64,000 bases of DNA from Mycolicibacterium holsaticum DSM 44478 = JCM 12374 (GTDB lineage Bacteria > Actinomycetota > Actinomycetes > Mycobacteriales > Mycobacteriaceae). This document shows positions 41,221 to 50,078 of this stretch, piece by piece. The notes under the pieces are model-generated. The model searched no databases. It was given only the letters and a program-made list of their open reading frames with translations, and was not told the DNA's origin. The position numbers and the translations under genes are program-made. How positions within the stretch are numbered: the first letter of the stretch is position 1; the number at the start of each line of letters is the position of its first letter. The DNA lies in the NCBI RefSeq assembly GCF_019645835.1, contig NZ_CP080998.1, positions 2,108,001 to 2,172,000 of the forward strand. Direction: 5' to 3'.

Positions 41221-42810
41221 TCAGACCCGCCGACCGGCTTCCACCCAGTAGGTGTCCCGGACCTGACGTTTGAGGAGCTTGCCGGTTTCTGTGCGCGGGA
41301 GTCGGGCAGTGAAGTCCACCGAGCGGGGCCGCTTGTAACCGGCCAACCGCGCCCGCGTGTAGGCGATGAGTTCCTCGGCCAGCGCGTCGGACGGTGCCAC
41401 GCCGGCGACGAGTTCGACCACGGCCTTGACTTGTTCGCCCCACTCGGGGTCGGGTATGCCGATCACGGCGACGTCCGCGATGGCCGGGTGGCTGGACAGA
41501 ACGCCCTCGACCTCGGCCGGATAGATGTTGACGCCGCCGCTGATGATCATGTCCTTGGCGCGGTCACAGATGAACAGGTAGCCGTCGTCGTCGAGATAGC
41601 CCATGTCGCCGAGCGTGAACGCGTTGCCGCGGTGCACCGAGTCGGTGAGTTCGGCGTCGTTGCGATACTCGAAGCTGCGCCCAGCTTGCGACTCGATGTA
41701 CACATTGCCGATCTCGTTGGCGGGCAACGGATTACCCTTGTCGTCGAGGATCTTGACGCTCATGCCCCGCACCGGCCTGCCGACCGTGCCGGGCCTCTCC
41801 AGCCAGTGATGGGGTTTGGCGATGGTGGCCGCACCCTCCGTGCCGCCGTAGGTGTCCCAGATCACCGGGCCCCACCAATCCATCATGTCCTTTTTGATCT
41901 GCAGAGGGCACGGCGCCGCCGAGTGCACCACCGAACGCAGGCTCGACACGTCGTACTTGCTGCGGACATCGTGCGGAAGTTTGACCATCCGGACGAACTG
42001 GGTGGGCACCATGTAGGCGGAGGTGACCGGGTGCCGGTCGATGGCGGCCAGGGTCTGCTCGGCGTCGAACTTGCCGAGGATCACCAGCGCCTGCCCGACG
42101 TTGAGCGCCCCGAGGTAGAAGCTCTGGCAACCGGCGTGATGCATGCCCGTGGACACCAGATGCGCGCCGTCGAACGGCCGGAAGTCGAATGCCCGGCCGA
42201 ACACCGCCATGGCGTTGGCGGCCTCGGACGGATCGCGGTCCTGAAGGGTGCGCACGATGCCCTTGGGCTTGCCGGTGGTCCCCGAGGAATACCGGATGGA
42301 ATCGCCCTGCTTGCGGTCGGCCGGCGGCGTCGACGGCTGGTCGGCGACCAATGCGGCGTCGGTGATGAACCCGGGGGGCAGCTTGTCTTCCGCGGGTGCC
42401 GCACCGACCGCGACGCCCAGGGTGGCGCCGCCGGCGGCGCCGGCGCAGCGGTCGAGGTAGTCGACGTGCGAGACCAGGGCGCTGGCCCCGGAGTGCGCGA
42501 GGATCGAGGCGAATTCGCCGGAAGACAACGTCGGGTTCAGGGTCAGGTAGCGCAAGCCGATCTCGGTGGTCGCCAGTTGCCAGACGACGGCATCGACGTC
42601 GTTGGGCAGCGCGTAGGCGACCACCTCGCCGCCCCCGATGCCGTGGGCGCGCAGCGCATTGGCCACCCGGTGGGCCGCCGCAGCGAGCTCACCGAAGCTC
42701 AAGGTGCGCCCGCTGGGTGACTCGGCGATCGCCGGTGCGTGGGGATGATCTTCGGCGATCCACCACACTCCGAGTCGCTGGTCCCACGGATGCTTCACGT
42801 GCGCTCCCAT
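41221..42810 (-). CDS. AMP-dependent acyl-CoA synthetase
   Basis: A 529-residue adenylating ligase from ATG 42810 (a TTG six bases upstream is ignored). The P-loop is YSSGTTGKPKGIV, the A5-type motif DTYGGTEG, the A7-type GDMGYLDDDGYLFICDR, and the C-terminal catalytic lysine lies in PRTETGKLLKRQ. It activates a carboxylic acid with ATP and CoA. Its neighbours, thioesterase on one side and tandem FadR regulator on the other, place it at the entry of the pathway. Second ligase at 52452-54029. Confidence 0.93.
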   Translation of the reverse strand: MGAHVKHPWDQRLGVWWIAEDHPHAPAIAESPSGRTLSFGELAAAAHRVANALRAHGIGGGEVVAYALPNDVDAVVWQLATTEIGLRYLTLNPTLSSGEFASILAHSGASALVSHVDYLDRCAGAAGGATLGVAVGAAPAEDKLPPGFITDAALVADQPSTPPADRKQGDSIRYSSGTTGKPKGIVRTLQDRDPSEAANAMAVFGRAFDFRPFDGAHLVSTGMHHAGCQSFYLGALNVGQALVILGKFDAEQTLAAIDRHPVTSAYMVPTQFVRMVKLPHDVRSKYDVSSLRSVVHSAAPCPLQIKKDMMDWWGPVIWDTYGGTEGAATIAKPHHWLERPGTVGRPVRGMSVKILDDKGNPLPANEIGNVYIESQAGRSFEYRNDAELTDSVHRGNAFTLGDMGYLDDDGYLFICDRAKDMIISGGVNIYPAEVEGVLSSHPAIADVAVIGIPDPEWGEQVKAVVELVAGVAPSDALAEELIAYTRARLAGYKRPRSVDFTARLPRTETGKLLKRQVRDTYWVEAGRRV

Positions 42811-42827
42811 CTTCAATTAGATATAAC

Positions 42828-42835
42828 AGTATACT
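42828..42835. promoter_or_regulatory. AGTATACT palindrome upstream of acyl-CoA ligase
   Basis: A perfect 8-bp palindrome 18 bp before the ligase start, in the 70-bp gap below the tandem FadR gene. AGTAT also begins the inverted repeat at 45152-45168, on the other side of the regulator gene. Candidate operator. Confidence 0.35.
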
Positions 42836-42880
42836 CAATGCCGGGCCATGGACAGGGTCAGTCCCACAGGCACGCCAAGA

Positions 42881-44311
42881 TCACCGCCCCGACGGTGTGG
42901 TGGCGGTGACGTGGGAGCGCATCCGCACCACCGCGAGCTCGCCGTCGCCGGCCAGCAGCGCATCGGCGATGCCGCGGTGCGCCGGCTCGATGGCGCGGCT
43001 CGCGCGTTCCAGCGCGTGCGGGTCGGCATTGGCGTACTGCGCGAAGAAGTTCCAGCCCAGCCGCATGGTCACCCGGTGCACCAGTTCCAGCGCGCGATTG
43101 CCCGAGAGCCGTGCGAGCACCGAGTGGAAGTCTTCACGTTTGGCGTATGCGGCGGTCACCCCCTGCTCGGACTCGGTGGTCAGCGCCTGCTCGATGACGG
43201 CGGTGTCGACGGTGCCGGAGCGCACGGCGGCCGCCACCCGCTCGACCACGGCCAGCTCCAGCCCGCTGCGCACCTCTTCGAGGTGTTGGGTGGTGACGCC
43301 GTGGCGGCGCAGGTAGATCGAGATGATCTCGGTCAGCGCGGCACTGTCGGGCTCCGTGACGAACAGCCCGCCGCCGGGACCGCGCCGGGTGAGCGCGATC
43401 TGCTGGTACTCCAGGATCCGGATCGCTTCGCGCAGCACCGCCCGGCTGGCCCGATACTTGGTCATCAGCGAGGCCTCCGAGCCGATGAACGTGCCCGGTG
43501 TCGCCCCGGTGTCGAGCACCCACGCGAAGATCTGTCTGGCCAGCGCCTCGCCCCGCTTGTCGCCGTCGGTACCCGCCAGCGCGGCGGTCGGGTCGAGATG
43601 CTGCACCGTGGCCGGCTGACGGTGGATGAAGTCGGCTTCAGCGCGCAGGTGCCTGCTCATCCGCTCACGGGCCACGCCGGGGTTGTTGGTCAGGATCGCC
43701 CTGGCGATGCTCGCGTGCGCGTGCTGGACCTCCTTGATCATGCTGGCGGGCAGCATCGCCTCGTCGGCGAAGTGGAAATCGATGACACGGCTGAAGGTTT
43801 CGACGAACAACTGCAACACCGGATTTCCGGTCAGCGCGGCCAGCTGGCTGTGCAGCAGTCGATACTCGGTGAAGTTGCCCGTCGACTCCTGCGCCAGGGT
43901 TTCGCGCACGGTGCGGATGTCTGCCTCGCCGACACGCTGCGAGGCCAGCTCGGCGACCAGCTCTTCCAGGATGATCCTGGTGTCGAAGAGTTCGTCGAGG
44001 GTCGCTTCGGCGCGCAGCAAATAGATCACCGTCGGGCCGATCACCGCGTCGACGTCGGGTTCGTCGATGACCAGGCCGCCACCGGTGCCGCGGCGCATGC
44101 GCGCCACGCGCTGGTGCTCGACGAGGCGCACCGCTTCGCGTAGCACCGCTCGGCTCACCCCGTATCGCTCGAGCAGCTCGGCCTCGGAACCGAGCACGTG
44201 GCCCACCGGCCAGCCGAGCTCGATGACGTCGGCGACGATCTGCTCTGCGGCCCGGCCCGCCAGCTTGGCCTGCCGCGAGTCGATCCGCGGCGCGATCAGG
44301 TCCTGATCCAC
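42881..44311 (-). CDS. Tandem FadR-type regulator (two HTH-FCD units)
   Basis: A 476-residue protein in which the whole GntR/FadR architecture occurs twice. Unit 1: winged helix GSEAELLERYGVSRAVLREAVRL with RRGTGGGLVI, then an FCD domain to about residue 230. Unit 2 (from about residue 250): GSEASLMTKYRASRAVLREAIRIL with RRGPGGGLFV, then FCD to the end. Single FadR proteins are about 230-270 residues and dimerise, so this behaves like a covalent dimer. It lies between the crotonase (5-bp gap, same strand) and the ligase gene, both likely targets. Confidence 0.9.
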   Translation of the reverse strand: MDQDLIAPRIDSRQAKLAGRAAEQIVADVIELGWPVGHVLGSEAELLERYGVSRAVLREAVRLVEHQRVARMRRGTGGGLVIDEPDVDAVIGPTVIYLLRAEATLDELFDTRIILEELVAELASQRVGEADIRTVRETLAQESTGNFTEYRLLHSQLAALTGNPVLQLFVETFSRVIDFHFADEAMLPASMIKEVQHAHASIARAILTNNPGVARERMSRHLRAEADFIHRQPATVQHLDPTAALAGTDGDKRGEALARQIFAWVLDTGATPGTFIGSEASLMTKYRASRAVLREAIRILEYQQIALTRRGPGGGLFVTEPDSAALTEIISIYLRRHGVTTQHLEEVRSGLELAVVERVAAAVRSGTVDTAVIEQALTTESEQGVTAAYAKREDFHSVLARLSGNRALELVHRVTMRLGWNFFAQYANADPHALERASRAIEPAHRGIADALLAGDGELAVVRMRSHVTATTPSGR

Positions 44312-44315
44312 TGCG

Positions 44316-45152
44316 TCACCGGTAGCTGGGCGGCCCGTTGCGCCGTGGCGTCGCGCGTCGCTCGGCCACCGGCGGGTTGCCGATGTGGGTATAGGCCATC
44401 CCGTTCTGCAGCGCGGTGGACCTGGTCATGTCAAGAGATTCCCATATCGCGCGGATGGTGCCCTGTATTGCCCTGGGGTTTCGCTCGGCGATGGTGGTCG
44501 CGATCTGATGGGCGCGTTCCCACAGCTGGTCGCGCTCGACGACCTCGGTCACGAGCCCGAGGCGCAGCGCGGTGTGGGCCGAGATGCGCTCTTCGGTGCC
44601 CATCAGCGCCCAGCGCAGCACGTCGCCGAGCGGGACTCCGCGATGCAGCATCCCGATCGGTTCCAGCGCCGAGACGATCGAGCCGTTGGCGTGCGGGTCG
44701 AAGAACGCGGCGTCCTCGGAGCAGATGACGATGTCGGCCTCGTTGAGCAGGTACTGCCCGCCGCCGGCCACCAGTCCGTGGACCGCGGTGATCACCGGCT
44801 TCCAACACCGGTGCGCGATCTTCGGCGAGACCCATACTCCGGGGTCAAAGCTGTTCCACACGTTGGACTTCAGGAACCAACTCGCGTCTCCCTTGACGTC
44901 CACGCCGGTGCAGAAGGCCCGCTCGCCTGCGGCCCGCAACACCACGACGTGGATGTCGTCGGTGTCGCGCACGGTCTGCCAGACCCACGCCAACTCGCGG
45001 GCCATCCGGTCCGAGATGGAGTTCATGGCCTTCGGTCGATTCAGCGTCACCGTGGCCACATGGTCCGAGCCGACGGTGAATTCGACGGCCTCGAGCGCAC
45101 CGGCTGCGGGCGCGCCCGGCTCAATGTCCGATGGGGGGCTAGCGGAAATCAT
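44316..45152 (-). CDS. Crotonase-family enoyl-CoA hydratase/isomerase
   Basis: 278 residues from ATG 45152. It has VTLNRPKAMNSISDRMARELA, an oxyanion-hole segment AFCTGVDVKGD and the second one, AVHGLVAGGGQYLLNEADI. The position of the usual catalytic Glu reads DPHANGSI instead of PE, so classical hydration may be lost and another crotonase reaction (hydrolase, isomerase, lyase) is possible. It is co-directional with the tandem FadR gene 5 bp further on and divergent from P450 at 45271. Confidence 0.87.
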   Translation of the reverse strand: MISASPPSDIEPGAPAAGALEAVEFTVGSDHVATVTLNRPKAMNSISDRMARELAWVWQTVRDTDDIHVVVLRAAGERAFCTGVDVKGDASWFLKSNVWNSFDPGVWVSPKIAHRCWKPVITAVHGLVAGGGQYLLNEADIVICSEDAAFFDPHANGSIVSALEPIGMLHRGVPLGDVLRWALMGTEERISAHTALRLGLVTEVVERDQLWERAHQIATTIAERNPRAIQGTIRAIWESLDMTRSTALQNGMAYTHIGNPPVAERRATPRRNGPPSYR

Positions 45153-45168
45153 AGTATTCAGTGTACTA
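45152..45168. promoter_or_regulatory. TAGTA-N7-TACTA inverted repeat at the crotonase start
   Basis: A perfect 5-bp inverted repeat with a 7-bp spacer that begins at the first base of the crotonase start codon and lies in the divergent gap with the P450 gene. It is a good candidate for binding by the tandem FadR-type regulator. Confidence 0.45.
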
Positions 45169-45270
45169 ATGATTTGGATTCGCAACCGACACACGGGGAA
45201 ATGAGATGGGCAGTTCAGGTATGCGGGTAGCGGGCAGCCGTGGTGCGAGTCAGCCCCGGTGGGAGTGGCC

Positions 45271-46536
45271 ATGACGAAACTGTCCAGGACGTCCCCCAAG
45301 GCAAGTCCGGGCCCGGCCGGGTTGGCGTACACCCACCTCGGCACCCGGCAGATGCTCGACGATCCATTCGCGCGGATGGCCGAACTGCGGGCGGACGCGC
45401 CGATCTCATGGGCGACCGCCCCGTTGCTGCTGCGCGGCAAGGGCGGTTACCTGGTGACCCGGCACGAGGACGTCGGATTCGTCTTCAGCGACGACCGGTT
45501 CTCCAACGACATCATCAAGTACACCTCGGCGCGCCGGTTCACGTGGATGTTGCCGTCGTCGATCCGGATGCTGACCCAGACGATGGTGTTCCGTGACGAC
45601 CCAGACCACAAGCGCCTGCGAACGTTGGTGCACAAGGCCTTCACGCCGAGGTTCGTCAGCACGCTGGCGCCCGACATCGTCAAGATCTCCGAGCAGCTCG
45701 CCGACGAGGTGGCAGCCGAACGTGACGTCGATCTGGTCCAGGCCTTCGCCGTCAAGCTGCCGCTGGCGGTCATCGCGACCATGCTCGGCGTCGCCGACAA
45801 GGACCGCGACACCTTCCACCAACTGGTGGAGAAGCTCGGAGACGACGCCGGACGACGCGGCGGACAGCTGCGCAGTGCGTATCACTCGATGCAACTGTCC
45901 AAGCTCTTCGAGGAGATGATCGCCGACCGCCGGCTCAACCCCGACGACGGGCTGCTCTCAGAACTCGTGCGGGCCAACGAAGGTGGCGACAAACTCAGCC
46001 ATCAGGAGACCGTCGCCATGGTGTTCCTGTTGCTGCTGGCCGGCCATGACACCACCTCGAGCCTGATCGGCAGCAGCGTGCTGGCGCTGACTCAGCATCC
46101 CGAGCAACAGGACTTGCTGCGCAGCCAGCCCGAACTGCTCGAATCCACTGCCTTCGAGGAGCTGCTGCGCTACACCGCCCCGGTGGCCTACGGTGCGGCT
46201 CGGCTGGCCAAGCAGGACATGGAAATTCGCGGGGTTCCCATCCCGCGCGGCGCACAGCTGCTGGCGGCGATCATCTCGGCGAACCGGGACGAGACGGTAT
46301 TCGACGACCCGGACGCGCTGGATCTGACCCGCAAGCCCAACCGGCACTTCGGGTTCGCCTTCGGCATCCACTTCTGCCTGGGTCATCAGCTCGCGAGGCT
46401 GGAAGGCCGCGCGGCGCTGAGCACCCTGTTGCGGCGCTTCCCCAACTGGGAACTCACGACACCTCCCGAGGGGCTGCATTACAAGCCGACGGTGTCGCTA
46501 CGCGGACTGACCAACCTACCGATACGGATGTACTGA
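45271..46536 (+). CDS. Cytochrome P450
   Basis: 421 residues from ATG 45271. I-helix LLLAGHDTTSS is canonical, ExxR in FEELLRY, heme loop FGFAFGIHFCLGHQLAR with Cys369 as heme ligand. It starts a plus-strand run of ten open frames (45.3-57.0 kb) with overlaps or short gaps, so it is probably co-transcribed with the MaoC, crotonase, kinase and dehydrogenase genes that follow. Distinct in sequence from the P450 at 39174, so the two probably attack different positions or stages. Confidence 0.93.
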   Translation: MTKLSRTSPKASPGPAGLAYTHLGTRQMLDDPFARMAELRADAPISWATAPLLLRGKGGYLVTRHEDVGFVFSDDRFSNDIIKYTSARRFTWMLPSSIRMLTQTMVFRDDPDHKRLRTLVHKAFTPRFVSTLAPDIVKISEQLADEVAAERDVDLVQAFAVKLPLAVIATMLGVADKDRDTFHQLVEKLGDDAGRRGGQLRSAYHSMQLSKLFEEMIADRRLNPDDGLLSELVRANEGGDKLSHQETVAMVFLLLLAGHDTTSSLIGSSVLALTQHPEQQDLLRSQPELLESTAFEELLRYTAPVAYGAARLAKQDMEIRGVPIPRGAQLLAAIISANRDETVFDDPDALDLTRKPNRHFGFAFGIHFCLGHQLARLEGRAALSTLLRRFPNWELTTPPEGLHYKPTVSLRGLTNLPIRMY

Positions 46537-46537
46537 C

Positions 46538-47806
46538 ATGACCCAGACCCAACAGCAGGAGTTCGACCACGCCATCAAGGACGAGGACATCGAGCGCGCC
46601 AAGCTGCTGATCGGCATCGATGCCCCGACGAGCATCGACGAGTTCTACCGTGAAGCCAGCATCGACGGAATCCGCAACTTCGCCCGCGGAGCCGGGGATG
46701 ACAACCCGTTGTTCTGCGATCCCGACTACGCCGCCGACACCCGGTGGGGCGGGGTCATCGCGCCGCCGATGATCTTCTCGGCGATGTCGAAGAAGATGCT
46801 GGGCGATCCGATCCCGGAGGATATCCGCAGGGCCACCAGGGGGCTGTTCTCCGGCATCCACGTCTTCGTCTCCGGGCAGACCACCGAGTGGTATCAGCCG
46901 GTGCGGCCGGGGGATTCGCTCTACGGCTTCGGTGGCTTGGAGTCGATAGAAGAAAAGCACAGCGAGTACGCGGGTCGATCCATCATCCGCATCCTGCGCC
47001 AGGTCAAGGTGAACCAACGCGCCGAGGTGGTCGCCGTCGCCCGCATCATCCTGATCGCGACCGAACGTCAGCGCTCACGCGAGCGCGGCAAGTACATGGA
47101 CATCCAGCCCGCGAGCTACAACGACGAGCAGATCGCCGAGATCGACGAGATCTACGCCGCCGAACGCGCGCGCGGCGCCGAGCCGCGGTACTGGGAGGAC
47201 GTCGAGGTCGGCGAGGCGCTGCCGAAGATGGTCAAGGGACCGCTGACGCTCACCGACGTCATCAGCTTCCACTCGGGCGGTTATGGCTTCGGGCCGTACG
47301 GGATCGGCGCCGCCCGAATCGGTTACAAGAACCGCCAGCGGGTGCCCAAGTTCTACATCAAGAACGCCGCGGGCATCCCCGACGTCGCCCAGCGCCTGCA
47401 CTGGGAGAACGAATGGTCGCAGTCCATCGGCAACCCGATGGCCTACGACTACGGTGTGATGCGCGAGTGTTGGCTCACCCACTTTGTCACCGACTGGATC
47501 GGTGACGACGGCTGGTTGGTGCGCCAGCACGACGAGATGCGCAAGTTCAACTTCATCGGAGACACCCAGTTCATCACCGGCGAGGTGGTGGGTAAGCGCA
47601 TCGAGAATGGAAACGCGTTGGTGGACCTGGACTTCCGCTGCACCAGCCAGCGCGGCGAGATCACCGCTCCGGCCACCGCCACCGTGGCGCTGCCCAGCCG
47701 TGAGCACGGTCCGGTGACGCTGCCCACCCCGGATGAGGAATTGCGCCGCAAGGCGGTGGCGATGCTCGACCGGCACAACGAACTGATCGGGAAATCGCGA
47801 CAGTGA
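46538..47806 (+). CDS. Double-hotdog MaoC-type dehydratase
   Basis: A 422-residue protein one base after the P450 stop. The N-terminal half holds a MaoC_N-like hotdog (FARGAGDDNPLFCDPDYA, APPMIFSAM); the C-terminal half a second hotdog (GPLTLTDVISFHSGG, HWENEWSQSIG, TGEVVGKRIENGNALVDLDF). Such two-domain hydratases add water to bulky 2-enoyl-CoAs, as in steroid side-chain degradation. The stop overlaps the next crotonase gene. The substrate is probably a branched enoyl-CoA. Confidence 0.88.
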   Translation: MTQTQQQEFDHAIKDEDIERAKLLIGIDAPTSIDEFYREASIDGIRNFARGAGDDNPLFCDPDYAADTRWGGVIAPPMIFSAMSKKMLGDPIPEDIRRATRGLFSGIHVFVSGQTTEWYQPVRPGDSLYGFGGLESIEEKHSEYAGRSIIRILRQVKVNQRAEVVAVARIILIATERQRSRERGKYMDIQPASYNDEQIAEIDEIYAAERARGAEPRYWEDVEVGEALPKMVKGPLTLTDVISFHSGGYGFGPYGIGAARIGYKNRQRVPKFYIKNAAGIPDVAQRLHWENEWSQSIGNPMAYDYGVMRECWLTHFVTDWIGDDGWLVRQHDEMRKFNFIGDTQFITGEVVGKRIENGNALVDLDFRCTSQRGEITAPATATVALPSREHGPVTLPTPDEELRRKAVAMLDRHNELIGKSRQ

Positions 47807-48648
47807 GTTCAGCCCAGCCGGTCGAATCCGGCACGGACACCGTGCTGGCCGGGATCATCGACGGGGTCGGGGTGATCACCTTGAACCGTCCCGAGCGGCG
47901 CAACGCACTGCATGCCGAGATGTACGTCGCGGTGCCGAAGTTACTCGAGCAGTTCAGCGCCGACGATGCGATCGGCTGTGTGCTGATCACGGGATCGGGC
48001 GCTGCGTTCAGCGCGGGCGGTGATGTGCGCGACGGCAATTCGGCCAGACAAGACGCGGGCGGCGGCCAAGCCGACGCGGACGCCAGGGTGCGCGCCCAGG
48101 CCGCCCGCCTGACGGACAACGCCAAGATGGTGATGCTGCTGCACTCCATGCCGAAGGTGACGATCGCCGCGTTACCCGGACCGGCGGTCGGTGCGGGGAT
48201 GAGTATCGCCCTGGCCGCTGACCTGCGCATCGCGGCACGTTCGGCGCGGCTCATCCCCGGCTGGTCGAAGCTGGCCTTCTCCGGCGACTTCGGCGGAGCC
48301 TGGTTTTTGACCCGGCTGGTCGGACCGGCCAAGGCACTGGAGCTGCTGATCGCCGACGAACCCGTGGACGCCGAGGCCGCGCAGGGGATGGGCTTGTTCA
48401 ACCGCGTCGTCGACGACGGCGAGTTGCGGGATTCGGCGATCCGCTGGGCCGCGCAGATCGCCGCGGGGCCGACGTACGCGTTCGCCGGGGTCAAAGCCAA
48501 CGTGGCTGATGCCCAAAGCCTTCCGTTGGGGCAGGCGTTGCTGGCCGAAAGCGAGCGCATGGTGCGCAGCGGAATGACCGCCGAGCACCGGGCGGCGGTC
48601 AAGGCCTGGCTGGCCGCCGCCGCAGCCAAGTCGGGCGCCCGGTCATGA
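47803..48648 (+). CDS. Crotonase-family enoyl-CoA hydratase/isomerase
   Basis: A 281-residue crotonase starting at GTG 47803 in the MaoC stop. It has ITLNRPERRNALHAEM, oxyanion-hole segments AFSAGGDVRDG and ALPGPAVGAGMSIALAADLR, and FSGDFGGAWFLTRLVG, in which Asp replaces the usual second glutamate. This form is common in isomerases and unusual hydratases. It overlaps the kinase gene start by four bases. Confidence 0.88.
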   Translation: MSSAQPVESGTDTVLAGIIDGVGVITLNRPERRNALHAEMYVAVPKLLEQFSADDAIGCVLITGSGAAFSAGGDVRDGNSARQDAGGGQADADARVRAQAARLTDNAKMVMLLHSMPKVTIAALPGPAVGAGMSIALAADLRIAARSARLIPGWSKLAFSGDFGGAWFLTRLVGPAKALELLIADEPVDAEAAQGMGLFNRVVDDGELRDSAIRWAAQIAAGPTYAFAGVKANVADAQSLPLGQALLAESERMVRSGMTAEHRAAVKAWLAAAAAKSGARS

Positions 48649-50078
48649 GCAGCGTGCCCGCGATCTCCGCAGAGTTACAGCAGTGGATCCTGGAGGTCAC
48701 CGGGGCCGACCGGGTCGAGGTCAAGCAAGTGCCCGGAGGCGCCAGCAGGCAGGCCTGGTTCGTCGATGCGCACGGCCGGGCAGGCGGCGAGAAGCTGTTC
48801 CTGCGCTATGACCCGCATCCGCCCAAGCCCGGCAGCGCCTTTCACCCCCTGCAGGTCGAGGCGGAGATCATGGCCGAGCTGTGTCGGCACGGTGTGACGG
48901 TGCCGCGGGTTTTGGCCGCACATCCGGTCGAACAGGCGGTGCTGTTGGAGCGGATCGGCGGCGATACCTGGTTTCGGCTGATCAAGGATCCCGAAGTTCA
49001 GGTGCGTACCGCCCAGGACTTCATCGCCAAGCTGTCCTACCTGCATCGCATTGACGCCGCCAGCCTTGACATCCCCAGCCTCGGTCCGGCGGGCCCGGTG
49101 CCCGGGCACGTGCGCGACGAGCTGACCAGGATGCGGCGACGTGTTGCGGCCCACGGGAAACCGGCGCCGTTGGTGTCGTTCTGCATCGATTGGCTCGAGA
49201 GCCACATCCCCGACTACGACGGACCGACCGTGCTGGTCCAGGGTGACACCGGGCCCGGCAACTTCATGTACGCCGACGGCAAGGTCACCGCCATCGTGGA
49301 TTGGGAGTTGGCGCATTTCGGTGACCCGATGGACGACATCGCCTGGCTGTCCCTGCGCACCGTGCAGGACACCTTCACCCATTTCCCCGACCGTATCGCC
49401 GAATACGGACGGCACTCCGGGCATCAGGTCGACGAGGACCGGGTCTGGTACTACCGGCTGTTCGCCGAGACGCGGCTGGCCTCGATGAACCCCAGCGGCA
49501 TCGACGCACGGTCCTCGGTGCCCGTCCATTCGCCCGATGCCGGGAACAGCTTGATCTACGGGATGCTGCACCGCCGGTTGTTGATCGAGGCGCTGGCCCG
49601 GGTGGTCGGCATATCCGACGTCGAGGTCGAGTTGCCCGACGAGGACCGGGACTCCGAGCACGCCGCCGTGTACGCCGCCACCGCCGCGGCACTGTCCGAC
49701 GCGGTCGGGCGCTCCACCGACGCGTTGGCCACCCGCTACATCAAGGGGGCGGCCCGGCTGGTCAAGTACCTCGCCGAGGTGGACCGGGTCGGCGCACAGG
49801 TCGACGCGGCCGAACTCGCCGAACTCACCGAATTGCTCGGTGAGACCCCGGCCTCGGTGTCTGCTGGTCGGGCAGCCCTGGCGGACCGGGTCGCCCGTGG
49901 TGAACTCGGCGAGCGCGACTACGTCACCCAGTTGTGGCGCGGGATCAAACGCGACGACTACCTCACCAGAACAGCTTCCGGGGCGTTGCGACACCGAACC
50001 TGGCCGGACCTTCACGATTCGAGCGAAACAGGAGTGCAGCGATGGGAATCGCCATCACCGAAGACCACCGTGAGCTAG
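48645..50078 (+). CDS. APH-fold kinase, acyl-CoA-kinase-like
   Basis: A 477-residue aminoglycoside-phosphotransferase-fold protein. The N lobe reads EVKQVPGGASRQAWFVDAHG; the catalytic loop is VQGDTGPGNFM (Asp near residue 200, with Gln in place of the usual His), and AIVDWELAHFGDPMDDIAWL holds the metal-binding Asp. The C-terminal 120 residues form a helical extension. It overlaps the dehydrogenase gene by 37 bp. The same two folds are fused in the eukaryotic ACAD10/ACAD11 proteins, where the kinase phosphorylates a 4-hydroxyacyl-CoA before elimination, so the same role is inferred here. Confidence 0.85.
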   Translation: MSSVPAISAELQQWILEVTGADRVEVKQVPGGASRQAWFVDAHGRAGGEKLFLRYDPHPPKPGSAFHPLQVEAEIMAELCRHGVTVPRVLAAHPVEQAVLLERIGGDTWFRLIKDPEVQVRTAQDFIAKLSYLHRIDAASLDIPSLGPAGPVPGHVRDELTRMRRRVAAHGKPAPLVSFCIDWLESHIPDYDGPTVLVQGDTGPGNFMYADGKVTAIVDWELAHFGDPMDDIAWLSLRTVQDTFTHFPDRIAEYGRHSGHQVDEDRVWYYRLFAETRLASMNPSGIDARSSVPVHSPDAGNSLIYGMLHRRLLIEALARVVGISDVEVELPDEDRDSEHAAVYAATAAALSDAVGRSTDALATRYIKGAARLVKYLAEVDRVGAQVDAAELAELTELLGETPASVSAGRAALADRVARGELGERDYVTQLWRGIKRDDYLTRTASGALRHRTWPDLHDSSETGVQRWESPSPKTTVS

